Shown here: positions 10,301-22,700 of the stretch, piece after piece
How the letters are laid out: each line of letters opens with the position of its first letter
Numbering within the stretch: position 1 is the first letter of the stretch
From: Apostichopus japonicus
Taxonomy: Eukaryota > Echinodermata > Holothuroidea > Aspidochirotida > Stichopodidae
Reading direction: 5' to 3'
Assembly (NCBI RefSeq): GCF_037975245.1
Contig: NC_092582.1
Coordinates: 12,492,577-12,556,576 of the forward strand
Length of the DNA stretch: 64,000 nt
Made by a program: the position numbers and the translations under genes
The notes under the pieces: model-generated
Seen by the model: the letters and a program-made list of their open reading frames with translations, nothing else
The model's database searches: none
What the model was told of the DNA's origin: nothing

Positions 10301-13300
10301 AGAGGATTGTGCCATCTGTATAGAACAGAATCCTACTGGGATGGTTTTGACCCTATATGATGCTGGTATTTATCATAATGGTGGTATAATCTTCATGAGG
10401 TGTTGTTCATCCATGGGTAGCGTCCATGCTGGGTATGTAGTGCAGTCTATGGTGCATGATATACCGTCCATATGGTACATAGTTCCCTACCATTCCAGGA
10501 GGATTGTGATCTAAACATTCTTGCGTGACGAAAGAACTGTTAACTCACCACTTAAGGGATCATTGGGGGAAGGGTGGGGGTGGCATGCTTGTTACCAATG
10601 ACTGTGAGGTGAATTTAGTGGTAAACATATTTCATGATTCAATATTTTTGTAATTTTTCAGTTTCTAGTTATGAAGAGGGGACAGATGATTCTAGTTATG
10701 GAGGGTGGAGGGGGGGGGATGCAGGGAGGTGGATGAGGGTTAAGTGGATGTGAGCGATGACTGTGACCAGCCCCCAATTTCTCTGCTGTTCTCCGTCCTC
10801 CTACAAAATGGATCAAATGTTGGACTCAAGAGCAATAATTTATGAACAGTGACATTTTTAATATTTGACCAAAAGTTGCTTTGCTTTGTTTGTTTCTGGT
10901 TTTCTTGTTGTTGCTAGTCTACTTTTTATATGCGAGTGTAGGCTTCACACGTTTGCTTTCATATGTGATCCTTCAAGGCATCCATATGAATTTTGCTTAA
11001 ACTTCTCTCCAAATAAAAATTTAGAAGAGAGAGTATAAGTAAGTGATGATTAAAATGCCCTTAACAATTCCAAATTCTCTGCAGGTTTTAAGTTTTAGAG
11101 TAATATTCAGTTGTATTCTGATGCATACAGTAGGTGCATCCCTTCACTTGGCAAAAAACTAACGAGATAAGTTCATGCCTTCTAGGACAAATTGATGAAT
11201 GTATAACCATTGACCATTTTAAAAATGTTTACAGCATTAGGCTCTTCACCAACCATTTTCTTGTATTTTTTACCTGGGGCAACCCAACGAGTTTAAATTC
11301 TAAAACTTTGCCAATTAATTTTGTCAAAAGAATGTTTTCCCCAGTGCTTGTTTAGATCTGTTGTCTCAACAGGAAATATTGTTCTTAATGTTCTATAACG
11401 GTTCTGATTTCATCTTCAGTGGACAATATTAATCACCCCTGAAATTTCTGAATTTGTTAATAATCTACGAGAAACAGAACTACTAATCAAACATGGGAAA
11501 AAACGATCATCGCTAAAAGTATATCACGTCTGAGGTATTAATACTTTGTTGTGTTGTAAATTAAGAGGCAACTGCATTGCGACAATCTTCTGAAATGCGA
11601 TTTAATTGACTCTTAAACTAGACTATTTTCTGCGTTTTCAGGATGTGGATACAAACAAAAAGTAGTTAAGCAGTTTAATAGCATTGTTATCTTCATTTTT
11701 GGGGCACAGTTTGTGATTTTAGTACTTTTGGCTTTCATTATGCGTTCACTTGCAGTGTAGAACTTTTAGGAATGGCAGGGTACACTAACTGTTTATTTTT
11801 TAATTTTATGAATTAACTCAAATGTCTACTTGCATTAGAACTTTGCAGTTTTAGTTTTTAATAATTTCTGTTATTTTAAATAGATACTATAGTTTGTTTT
11901 TTTATGTTCAAATGCAGTTTTATAGGGCAAACTCTCAGCAGGGCTGAGCAAGGGAAGATCTTTTGATTAAAAATGTAGTCATTTAGCAGGTTTAGAAATT
12001 CAGTAATACTGAAAAAGAGATTTGAAAAGTCACAGAAAACATTTCAAAATCCTGGCTAGTAAAGCTGTCAGCAATTTCATACACATGCATTTTAAAGATT
12101 ATGTATTCTTTCTGTAAAGTTTGAAAACTAAACTTAAAACTGTTGTCCGATCAAACTCTTTAAGAATTTAAGTAAATATATTACTCTTGATTTTGGTATC
12201 AGGGGCGAAGCAACCAGAATTTTCTAATAATAAATTTAATAATTTAATATAACTGATTAACAGAGCCGTGACAGGCTAATATTTAATTTAGACCTTTAAT
12301 GCTGCAAAGGTCATCGTGGCGTTTAATGTGAAGCCGAATGTGATAACCTATCGTTCGGTGGAAAACGGCGAAAAATAGAAAAAACACAAAACGTGTCCCA
12401 TTTTTGGCAGTGTCAATCTAGCAGGTTGTCTGCTCATTAGTGTTATTTCTAGTGCAGGTGGGAAACACGATTTGCACCAACTGATTTCCCAATTCCATAT
12501 TAATGCAAGATTATGAGTTCACATGGGTAAAAGGCACCTGGAATTTTTTCAAAGTTCAACAAATTTAAAGTTGTTAAGTGAGTTTGTCATGTAATTTCAA
12601 TTATTTTTACAATATTTTCTGAGCTTATAGTTAACAGTTAAATGAACTTAGACACTTTAACATCCACCAGGTGTTCTTTTTTGTCACCCCGCCTAAAATT
12701 GAAATTTAACTAATATAACTGTTTTATGAGAGGTCACAATCCTTCCTGACAAATATATCCACCTTCACACACACCTTCACACACACACAAACCAATGTAT
12801 AACACCCATATGTTTTGCCTTCCTTTAAACTTCTCTGTGGTAGTATATTAAAGCTGAACTGAATTTTCAAAACATTCTTTGAGACTGAATTTGCTTTGCA
12901 TCGAGAGCAGAAAATACAGTCAAAAGGAAACCACACAATTTGTCTTCCCTTTGATGTCCTTCCATAAGGCAAACGACATGCAAGTCCTGTTCATTTATTC
13001 TTTGAAAGTTTCCATTTACATTCAAAAAATCTTGTTTTTGTAAGGTATTTTTTCCTGTTACGTATTCATGTTAAATATCTGTCAATAAACAGCAACATCC
13101 TGACTACAACGCAAAATTAAACTGTTGCTTATTGGCAGAAGTGTTATGAAAGTTATAATTATATAAACTGCTTTAAACAATGCAGTCTACAAAATTCACT
13201 CGTCTGTATTCGTATTTACCTTTTCTTACAACTTTCTTAAACTCTCACAAATCATAATTGCTTATTATAGAACAAATGCATGCAAACAGATATTTATTTG

Positions 13301-14011
13301 CTGCATTTTAAGTTTGAAGTTATAGGTTTAGTGAGAGTTACTAAAAAAAAAAAATTAAACCTCAGAGGAAACTCATCTTGAAATGTGATAAATATTCATG
13401 ATTTCATGTTGAATATTCATAGCTTCGAACCTACAATATCTCAGTTCATATTTTAAATCAACTATCTAGAGTCCCCACATCTATAGAAAAGATACATTTG
13501 GTAGCATTTTGTCAAAAACTGGTTTTGGAGACAAAATTTTTAATGAAAAATATGATTTGTGGTCTTCTCGAATTGCCTGCAGTATTACTAATCTTGTATC
13601 CCTTTGTGACACCGATCAATTTGTGTCATAAGGTGTCATCATCATTCATGAATATTTTATGTCGTAGTTCATAAATTAACATGATTTACATCTTTCCAAT
13701 GGTTTTACTTTTTATTTGTTTCAAATACTTAATAACCCCAAGTATTAATTTCCTAAAGTTATTTAGCTTACTATGACACAAAAAAAGTTGGAGAATAGAA
13801 GAACTTTGACGTAATGTCAACCCATTTTTTCTCTGTGTGCTTATTATTATTATTATTACTGTTCTTTTGTGTTCAAAGTTTAAGGAATTCTGAGCATCTG
13901 TTCATAAAGATTCATACAGAATACACAAAGATACTAACTGTACAATGGTACATATTACACCCTGAAATACAACAAAATGTAAGACTTATTACTTTAAGGA
14001 GATGCAACACA

Positions 14012-15373
14012 ACCATCATCTGTGAGATTGGTATTGGCATGTGAGAGAGACAACTGTCATGAACAACCAACCAACCCTCCCTTCCTACTCACCACACCCT
14101 CCACAGCCAGGAGACATAAACCCTACTACCATCATCATTGGTCTATGTGATAGAGATAACTGTCAAGAACAACCAACCAACCCTCCTTACCTTGCCCTAT
14201 TCACCCCCCCCCCTTACAGCCAGGAGACATAAACCCTACTACCATCATCATTGGTCTATGTGATAGAGATAACTGTCATGATCAAACAACCCCCCTCCTT
14301 ACCTCAGCCTAATCACCCCCCCCCCTCCACAGCCAGGAGACATAAACCCTACTACCATCATCATTGGTCTATGTGATAGAGATAACTGCCATGAACAACC
14401 AACCAACCCTCCTTACCTTGCCCTATTCACCCCCCCCCCCCTTACAGCCAGGAGACATAAACCCTACTACCATCATCATTGGTCTATGTGATAGAGATAA
14501 CTGTCAAGAACAACCAACCAACCCTCCTTACCTTGCCCTATTCACCCCCCCCCCCCTTACAGCCAGGAGACATAAACCCTACTACCATCATCATTGGTCT
14601 ATGTGATAGAGATAACTGTCATGATCAAACAACCCCCCTCCTTACCTCAGCCTAATCACCCCCCCCCCTCCACAGCCAGGAGACATAAACCCTACTACCA
14701 TCATCATTGGTCTATGTGATAGAGATAACTGCCATGAACAACCAACCAACCCTCCTTACCTTGCCCTATTCACCCCCCCCCCTTACAGCCAGGAGACATA
14801 AACCCTACTACCATCATCATTGGTCTATGTGATAGAGATAACTGTCATGATCAAACAACCCCCCTCCTTACCTCAGCCTAATCACCCCCCCCCCTTACAG
14901 CCAGGAGACATAAACCCTACTACCATCATCATTGGTCTATGTGATAGAGATAACTGCCATGAACAACCAACCAACCCTCCTTACCTTGCCCTATTCACCC
15001 CCCCCCCCCTTACAGCCAGGAGACATAAACCCTACTACCATCATCATTGGTCTATGTGATAGAGATAACTGCCATGAACAACCAACCAACCCTCCTTACC
15101 TTGCCCTATTCACCCCCCCCCCCCTTACAGCCAGGAGACATAAACCCTACTACCATCATCATTGGTCTATGTGATAGAGATAACTGCCATGAACAAAATA
15201 ACCCCCCTCCTTACCTCAGCCTAATCACCCCCCCCCCTTACAGCCAGGAGACATAAACCCTACTACCATCATCATTGGTCTATGTCATAGAGATAACTGT
15301 CAAGAACAAACAAACCCTCCCTCCCTCCTTACCTCACCCTAATCCCCCCCCTACAGCCAGGAGACATAAACCC
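14012..15373 (+). repeat. 12-copy minisatellite, ~113-bp unit, with higher-order A-B-A structure
   Basis: The motif GCCAGGAGACATAAACC recurs at 14106, 14219, 14332, 14447, 14562, 14675, 14788, 14900, 15015, 15130, 15243 and 15356, a spacing of 112-115 bp. Each unit carries a C tract of variable length (about 7-11) followed by TTACAG or CCACAG. Units fall into type A (CAACCAACCAACCC...TTGCCCTATTC) and type B (CAAACAACCCCCC...CAGCCTAATC). Units 2-4 and 5-7 repeat the order A-B-A, which points to amplification of a trimer of about 340 bp. Several overlapping proline-rich frames cross it and are artefacts. Confidence 0.95.
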
Positions 15374-15748
15374 CAATTGACTTGATCAAGTCTAAATATG
15401 TGGCTTCAATTTTTTAGGTTTTCCTTTATTTCAATGCAATGTTTACTTTCTGTTATGGACAAGAGTTTTCTATATGCAGGATGTAAAATATTGGTGCTGG
15501 TTTCATGACCTAAAGATGAACTTGCTTTTAGGGTCAAACTAATTAACATTCCACCCTGAAATTATGAAAAGCAAAACGAGGAGAATGGTTTCATATCCTA
15601 GTGCCACTACTGTAAGCCATCAAAAATTTACAAAATGACAGCTCCCTGACATAATTTGAACTAGGCTGTCTCCCAAACAGAGCAAGATGTTTTCCTTAGC
15701 TGTTTTGGGAAGTTGTTCTTCACAAAGATCACTGTCCTATAAGCTAAA

Positions 15749-15809
15749 GGAGCCGAGAGTTGCGAGGGAGCCGAGAAATGCGAGGGAGCCGAGAGTTGCG
15801 AGGGAGCCG
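15749..15809 (+). repeat. 18-bp tandem repeat, ~3.5 copies
   Basis: The unit GGAGCCGAGAGTTGCGAG is repeated with a two-base variant in the second copy and a truncated fourth copy. It is GC-rich against AT-rich flanks. Confidence 0.9.
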
Positions 15810-16724
15810 ATATGGTTGTAATTGTGTCTCCTTTAAGACAACAACAAATCTCAAAAATGCAAATCAAAATGGCAGAAATGACATCCATCACAAAGTTCTT
15901 GCAAAATATGTATTTATGTTCACATGAAGATTGTCATTTGAAGATGATATTGTTTCTTCTGACATTGACGAACAGTGCAGACCCTACATCTAGTAATATT
16001 GTCCCCTTCACAATTTTGCAAGGTTGGTAAAAGTAACTCCATATTTTTACATTTCGGCAAACCAAAATTTAAATTGTGTGATTGATAATAAATCTAACCG
16101 ACTAGTAGAAACCATATGGCAACTTAAAGGAGCTTACCAGACAACTCACAATTTCAAATAAAATGTATCTTGAAACCAACATATTAGATATAGAAACCAG
16201 ACACACTCCAGATAGTTCTTTATCACACATCAACATTAAACATTCCGCCTACAATAGGTAAGGCACTCCTAATATCTTCCCTAAGCTGAAGCTTGTTATA
16301 AGGGAGCATGAGAACCATACCCAATACAATTCAGAATCATATGTAAGATATCAAATACTAAATATTCATATATTCAAACAACATGAAATGGTTGAAATTT
16401 TCAGTAGCAATGGACAATACACTGTTCCACCGGGACTCTCATGTTCCTCTCGCCAAGGAAATTTGAAAAATGTCCAACTGACATGACCTGATCTATCTTG
16501 CCATAGTCCAGTTCTATTTGGAGATATTGGAAGTAGTTTTGTAACCACTGACAGATTACAACACAGTTGTAAAAGAATTGACTGCATCTGGTACAAAATT
16601 GACGACCTCACCACAAGAATACCCACCAATCAAACATTTCCTTAGCTAGCAGTCCCTCATGGTCCTTATCACTCCAAATACAGCAGCTCTCTGATTATAC
16701 AACATACAATGATGATGTCATCTT

Positions 16725-19700
16725 TCATCGCTTTCTAAATGAACTTTTATGTTTCGTACTCCCTTTGAAACCTTTACCGGCCGTTTGTCTTCCAGCTGGA
16801 AACTTCCGATCCCGATTGACGACAGAACTGGATTTTCGAAACACTTTTCCCTTCGCCTGCTGACCTTTCGAGAAGGTCATGTCAAATTTTCCCTCGCTCC
16901 CCTTTGAGCCAAATCTTCCCTCACTCCTCCCCTTTGAGGCAAATTTTCCCTCGCTCCTCCCCTTTGAGCCAAATCTTCCCTCGCTCCCCTTTGAGCCAAA
17001 ATTTCCCTCGCTCCCCTTTGTGCCAGTCTTGTACCTCTTGTTTTGCATTCCCCCTCTCATGGGGTGGCTGGCTCTCCTCTTGAGTGGTCCCCCAGTCGCT
17101 GCTCTGTTCTTCTTGGGGAATAGATCTAAAAGTAGGTTTAAAAGCGAGAAAAACAAAGTGCATCTTTTGGTATTGAATAAAAAAGCTTTACAGAAAACAT
17201 ACAAAGTTCATTCATCATCTCAGTGGTCAAAGGTGTGATAATTTTGGAGTTTTAGGTTGTCAAACATTTTAATTTCCTAACAAAAAGAGAATGTAAGACT
17301 CTTCAAGAGTTCATTTTTGACACAATCCTATTTGAATGAGATAGGAGGGTGAGGTAGGTAGAAGGGGGAAGGTGGGGGGGGGCAATGAATTAGTATATGC
17401 AAGGGTATGGCCAGCAGACAATTTGGTATCATTCCTATTTATGTCAAAGGGGTGGCAAATGGGTGGGGAAAGGGTTCCATAGCTATAATGGTAAGAGTTG
17501 TTCTCAGCAGACACAGTACAATTGCAATATTATTACCATTTTGCCGATTGTTTCATATTAACAGAAATGGAGTCAAGAAAAGTTCTGGACAACAAAATTT
17601 GCATAACTGATTCATTGCTACAGTAGCTCCCTACTTAATAAAATGAGAAAAATCCTTGCATATGTCTTATGTTTGATCAACAGCAATTAATATTTTGAGT
17701 AAAAACCTTGATACTTCTGGAGAATGTGTCTGGAGAGTTGTGACACACCTGATAAATTACTACTTTAAGATATTCTTTATAGATACAGAGAGCCTACAAC
17801 TATGGAAGGAGAGATCCACAGGCATATATTTCACACCTATTTGTAATCTATATGTATTCTCTACGTAACCCATATGTATTCTATATGTAACCTCTATCTC
17901 TGTTCTAATAACATATTCAATGTCTTCTAATATTGAAAAAACAAGTAATTTTGAGCCAAAGTTCTGTATTCGCTGCCAACTCAAAATCTTTACATACAGT
18001 TTTAATAACTTTCACCAAATCTACCAAGCAGTTCACAAAGGTTTCACTCGCTGCCAGACCGGCTCCCCATGATTCTAAAGTGCATTCACTTATTACCGTT
18101 TACAGATCAGTAAATTAAGTATTGATTTTTTGAGCCATCTAAACGATGCACATGGACAGATAATGTGTACATTTAGTGACAAACTGTTGGAGAATATCTA
18201 CATTGATTTAACATTAAAACTTTCATTTCTGCATGACAAAAACGTGCACATCACCATGGCAACAAAATGTCTGCTATCACCTAACAAGTTTTGCTCATTG
18301 AAGTACGTCCTCTGTGTTGCAGCAAACCTTGTGCGGCGTTTACAACTGGATGAGTCATCATATTATTTTGCAGGAAAACAACAATTAGATTAGGAAAGCA
18401 CATCTTTTGAGCTGACAGAAACAATTTTCCATGAGAAAAGTAGACAACAGAAACAAACGACAGGGGTTTATTCAGCTGATATTAAATCAAGTTTCTAAGA
18501 ATAAAAAATAAATAAAGACTACAATGAACTGCCAGCCTCACCCCTCACTATCCCCCCCCCCCCAAACAAATAGATTAATATGCAACATTGGGCGACCTTA
18601 TTTATCGGAGAGACTCCATTTTGAAAGCTTGAGGAAACCTTTCAATGTTAGATCCCTGAAGTCAAAATGCATTTAGAACTTCCTTCTTTAACTGCTCTAC
18701 AAGAGTGCCTTATATAACCATACTTGCTCTTGTGCAGAAGAAGAAAATGTGTCTCACTCATTGGCTGGGTAAATCACCAAACGACAGACTATAAAGTCAG
18801 TCGGAATATTGTCAAGGCACTTCATTGCACATTCTGAAAATTATCCCCTTCCTTGGCAAAGATTCTTCCTTTGGGATTCAGAGTACAGCACTATCCCACT
18901 CGATCTTGTCAACTGATTCCTCATTATATCGATTCATAAATTAGATAAAAATCCTTAAGTTTTTGCAATCTTTCATTATTGCTACAAGTAACTAGAAAAC
19001 TTTAATACTGATATGTGATAACCACTGAGCACAATTTCTATCAGTGCAGGCTATAATTTAATACCATGTTTACTTTCAGAGAATTTACCCCCTGTGTCAT
19101 TTTACATCATTACCTCATCAGTCATTTACTCATCAGGAATTAATATTAACAAGGCCATGAGTTAAAAAATGCTTCAATGACAAATTCATTCCGTCAAACT
19201 TCTTGATTACTTAAATATATAAATTATGTCAACTCTGACAGAAAACAATTTATTGACACACTGCCAAAATTTTGCCACCCAAAATAAATGAGACTTGGCA
19301 TCAGCTGACTTTATTTAAAAATGTATTTTTGTTAATTGGTCGTCACGTTATCGCCCAAGAGATCATTTCTAGACTTTAAAGGCTCTGCGTTACCTCTTCT
19401 CACTTTGGTGTGATTTGGGTGCTGCCATAATTGAAGATAAAAGTTCCTCTACAAATAACTTGCAACTGTAAATAAACATACCACCTTAAATGTACCAGAA
19501 ATCAGAAATGATGTCAAAAACTTCAACATTTGCATGTGAAACCAGTGAGGCCAGGATCCAGGGAGAGGAGGCAGTGTGTACACCCTTTTCTTCAATGCCA
19601 CAGCTAAACAAAACAAGTAGTTAATAGCACAACCTTCCATGTAGACCTAACTACAGGTCTAATTTATTGCCTAAATATGCATCATAATTAACCATTTCAT

Positions 19701-22700
19701 ATCTTAAAATTGTACTATTTTTTTCTGGGAGAGGACCCCCAGCCCTGCATCCACAGTCAAAAGACACACCATCATAACTTTCACCTGAAAATGTTTTTAT
19801 ATCTCTTAATAAAACTAAACTCACTTATTCACAGAGGAGAAATATTATGTTGCATTTTGACTAAATTCTAAATACAGAGAATATTGACAGATAATCAAAC
19901 ATGCCAACAATATCCCATTTCAAGGATAAATCACCATAAAGATAAACCATAGAAAATGATATTGAAGAGCATTTTGTGTGAAGCCATCACAGACCATCCG
20001 TCACGACCAACGCCAAGGGAGAATCAAGGATTTATCCAAAATATTTTTATACAAAATATAGAGATGGGGTGTTCACCCAACAGTGTAGATATTTTCTCTT
20101 TTAGCTTTGTGTTACATTGTCTTTAATATGCCTTTAAAGATGCAAATATCATACTAATAGCCCAAATTCAAATATTAAAAGCCACATTCCATCTAATCAA
20201 ATGATAAGTTAGCTTAAATATCGATTTTCCCAGTTACGGCTGAAAGGCTTTCTATCACCCACCTACACAACCAACCGACTCTTCGCATGGGATCTGTTGG
20301 CAATGGACTGGGCGAATCTTACATTTGAGTTGTTAAAACGACTGGGAATATTTAACACATAGGGGAGAGACACCCGTTTGCTAATCGTTTCGATCTGTCG
20401 ATGTATATCCCCGGAGCGAGACGCAGGAGACCAAATCATCAATCAACTATGCTGCTAAATATACCAGAAGTTGCCCGAGAGGAAACCCACAGAAACCTCT
20501 GCAGACATCTATCATGAGGACCGACCTGTGAGAGACTCAATGTCTCAACAGCATTAATGTGGGGGTGACATTTGAAGTCGTTTCTAGAGCAGAATGATGG
20601 ATCACTGTTTCGGTCACGACTACGGTTTTCTCACATCTGCAAGGTCATTAACTTTGTTAGAATTACCCCCCGAGGTCTGATAAGATGCTACTGACAGAAG
20701 ACTTGTGACAAGTCTGAGTAATTAAGAGATATCATTCATTGTCAAATACCTGTCTGAATTGGAAGACCGAGGAGATCTATTCATCAATATAAATTTGAAC
20801 AATGTTTCTAGGTAGAATTATTTGTTTGGCAATTTTTTTGTTTGAAAAAGCAAAGGCAAACAGTCAAAAAGATGATATAACTCCTTCAACAAAGCTAGAA
20901 AAAAAGAATTGACCTAATGTCAATGTTACAAGTTTTCTTATGAGAGGTGGGAGGTGGGGAGTAACAATAAACTAAGAACAATAAACTAAGAACAATAAAA
21001 TAAAATGAGAGTAACTCCTTCAAATGTGTTCTGTGAAAAAGGACACAAAACATTTACACAATATCGGTGACTAATGTTGGAAGATAACTGCAAACCGTTA
21101 TAAACGCAGTCAGGAGAGGTTTTTTTCTGAGAGATCACTGTGTGAAATTGTAGTACCATACAACTCTTGGGAGAGACACTAAGAGGGATATTACCCTCTA
21201 CATAAAATTGAAATTGCTTATCAACTTTCATCCTTCAGTAACTATCTAGTGCTATGAGATTTCTCATACTGTAGGGGTCATTTTGTGCCAACTCACACTG
21301 ATTTCTGACAGGTTCAAAAATTAAAGCTGTTTACAGTTTGGTTTAAATGTGATAATCAAGACCTATTGCGAATCGGCACTTCATGATCTTATAATGAAGT
21401 GAAGACATGGTCAGAATTATGGGGAGTACATTTTTTTAAAGACTATTTCAAAGAGAAATTGGCAAAATCCTTTGGCATAGGTAGCTTTATGTTGGGGTTA
21501 GGCTGTGGAATGACAGACATACATCATTAAGCCTAAGCTTACTATCTGATAGGGAATTGGCATTGCAAAGTAGTATGATGACACATCACACTGATGAGTA
21601 TACAAAGAGATGAAATAAATTTCAGTGTCAGAATAAATCAGTCATAATTTTCCAATCCTCACTGTGTTGCTGAGCGCATTGTGAAATAGACAAAGAAATC
21701 CCACGACTAAATGATAAAATATGCATGTGGAAGGCATGAATAGTCTAACAGTTTCTTTATTACCAGTTGCTGTAATCTAAAATGGTCGATCGCAGAGCTA
21801 AGATCAAAGTGAGCTTTATCCTTCTGAGATTTTTTAGCAGTCTGCAGTCTAAAGTTTGCTATATCCATCTGAGATTTCTTAGCAGTCTAGACCTAATAAT
21901 AGAGCATGGGTTTGAAATTTGAAGAGAGGAGTAAGGAAAGGAGAGAAGAAAGGAAATGTTTTTTTTAAATAAAATACCTGGGTCTGGCTCCTCTCCGACC
22001 TCTTGTCTGTAGTACTCCATGTCATCATCAACATCTTTTTCCTCAGCTGCTCCTTCTCCTCCTTCTCCTTCTTCTTCCTGCTTCTTTACATTTCCTGCCA
22101 GAGACTTCTGCCTGATTTGTAGAAAGTAAGCAAAACAAAATATGTATTTGTAATTGTTTACATCATTTTTAATTAACCAAAGTTTTCTTGAAATCCCTTC
22201 TCTGCCACTTTCTGTGTTGTATCAACTGTCAGTAGCACGGAAGGCAAAGTAACAGGGTTTCTGACATGCAACCCCCACCCCTTCCCCCTCCCTCATCACC
22301 CTTCCAAGAACATTACAGTTAGTAGGGTATAGCAGACAAGCATTGACATGTTACATCAATACTGTCTGGGAGCACAGGCAGCACATGGGAGTAAAGATGC
22401 AGGGTTTACCCTGGAACCAAAACTCAAAGGTTGTTGTCGTTGCAACAGTAACTTTGACCAGTGCATACACACTTTACTTACTAATGGTGCTAAATTATCA
22501 GATCTTAACTTGAAATCTAGTCAATAAACTATAATAGTTCCTAGGGCATAGCAGAGTAGCATAGACATGTCTACAGGGGGGTAGGAGATGGGGGGAACTG
22601 GGGGTAAGTGTCCCCCCACTTTTTTCCAAAATAGCAAATGTGCCCTACTGGCAAATCAAATGTGCTCCTTTGATGAAGAACTGTCTTTTGGATATCTGAA

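Larger units (their letters stand above)
8629..16724. other. Intergenic region between convergent DDAH and PPAN
   Basis: No gene was recognised. The region includes the probable DDAH 3' UTR, a degenerate short-repeat array (9740-10300), the large ~113-bp minisatellite (14012-15373) and an 18-bp repeat (15749-15809). The remainder, including about 10.6-14.0 kb, is AT-rich DNA in which I see nothing definite. Confidence 0.6.

Noticed and set aside
10021-10514. Plus-strand frames across the GGATGGTGTTGTCC array
   Set aside because: Generated by the degenerate repeat; no domain or initiation context.
14041-15256. Several overlapping 60-80-residue open frames rich in Pro/His
   Set aside because: All are translations of the ~113-bp minisatellite; units change length by non-multiples of three and no family motif is present.
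16879-17238. 119-codon plus-strand frame with FPSLPFEPNLPSL repeats
   Set aside because: It is the antisense shadow of the PPAN tail exon, whose minus-strand frame is conserved and spliced in phase.
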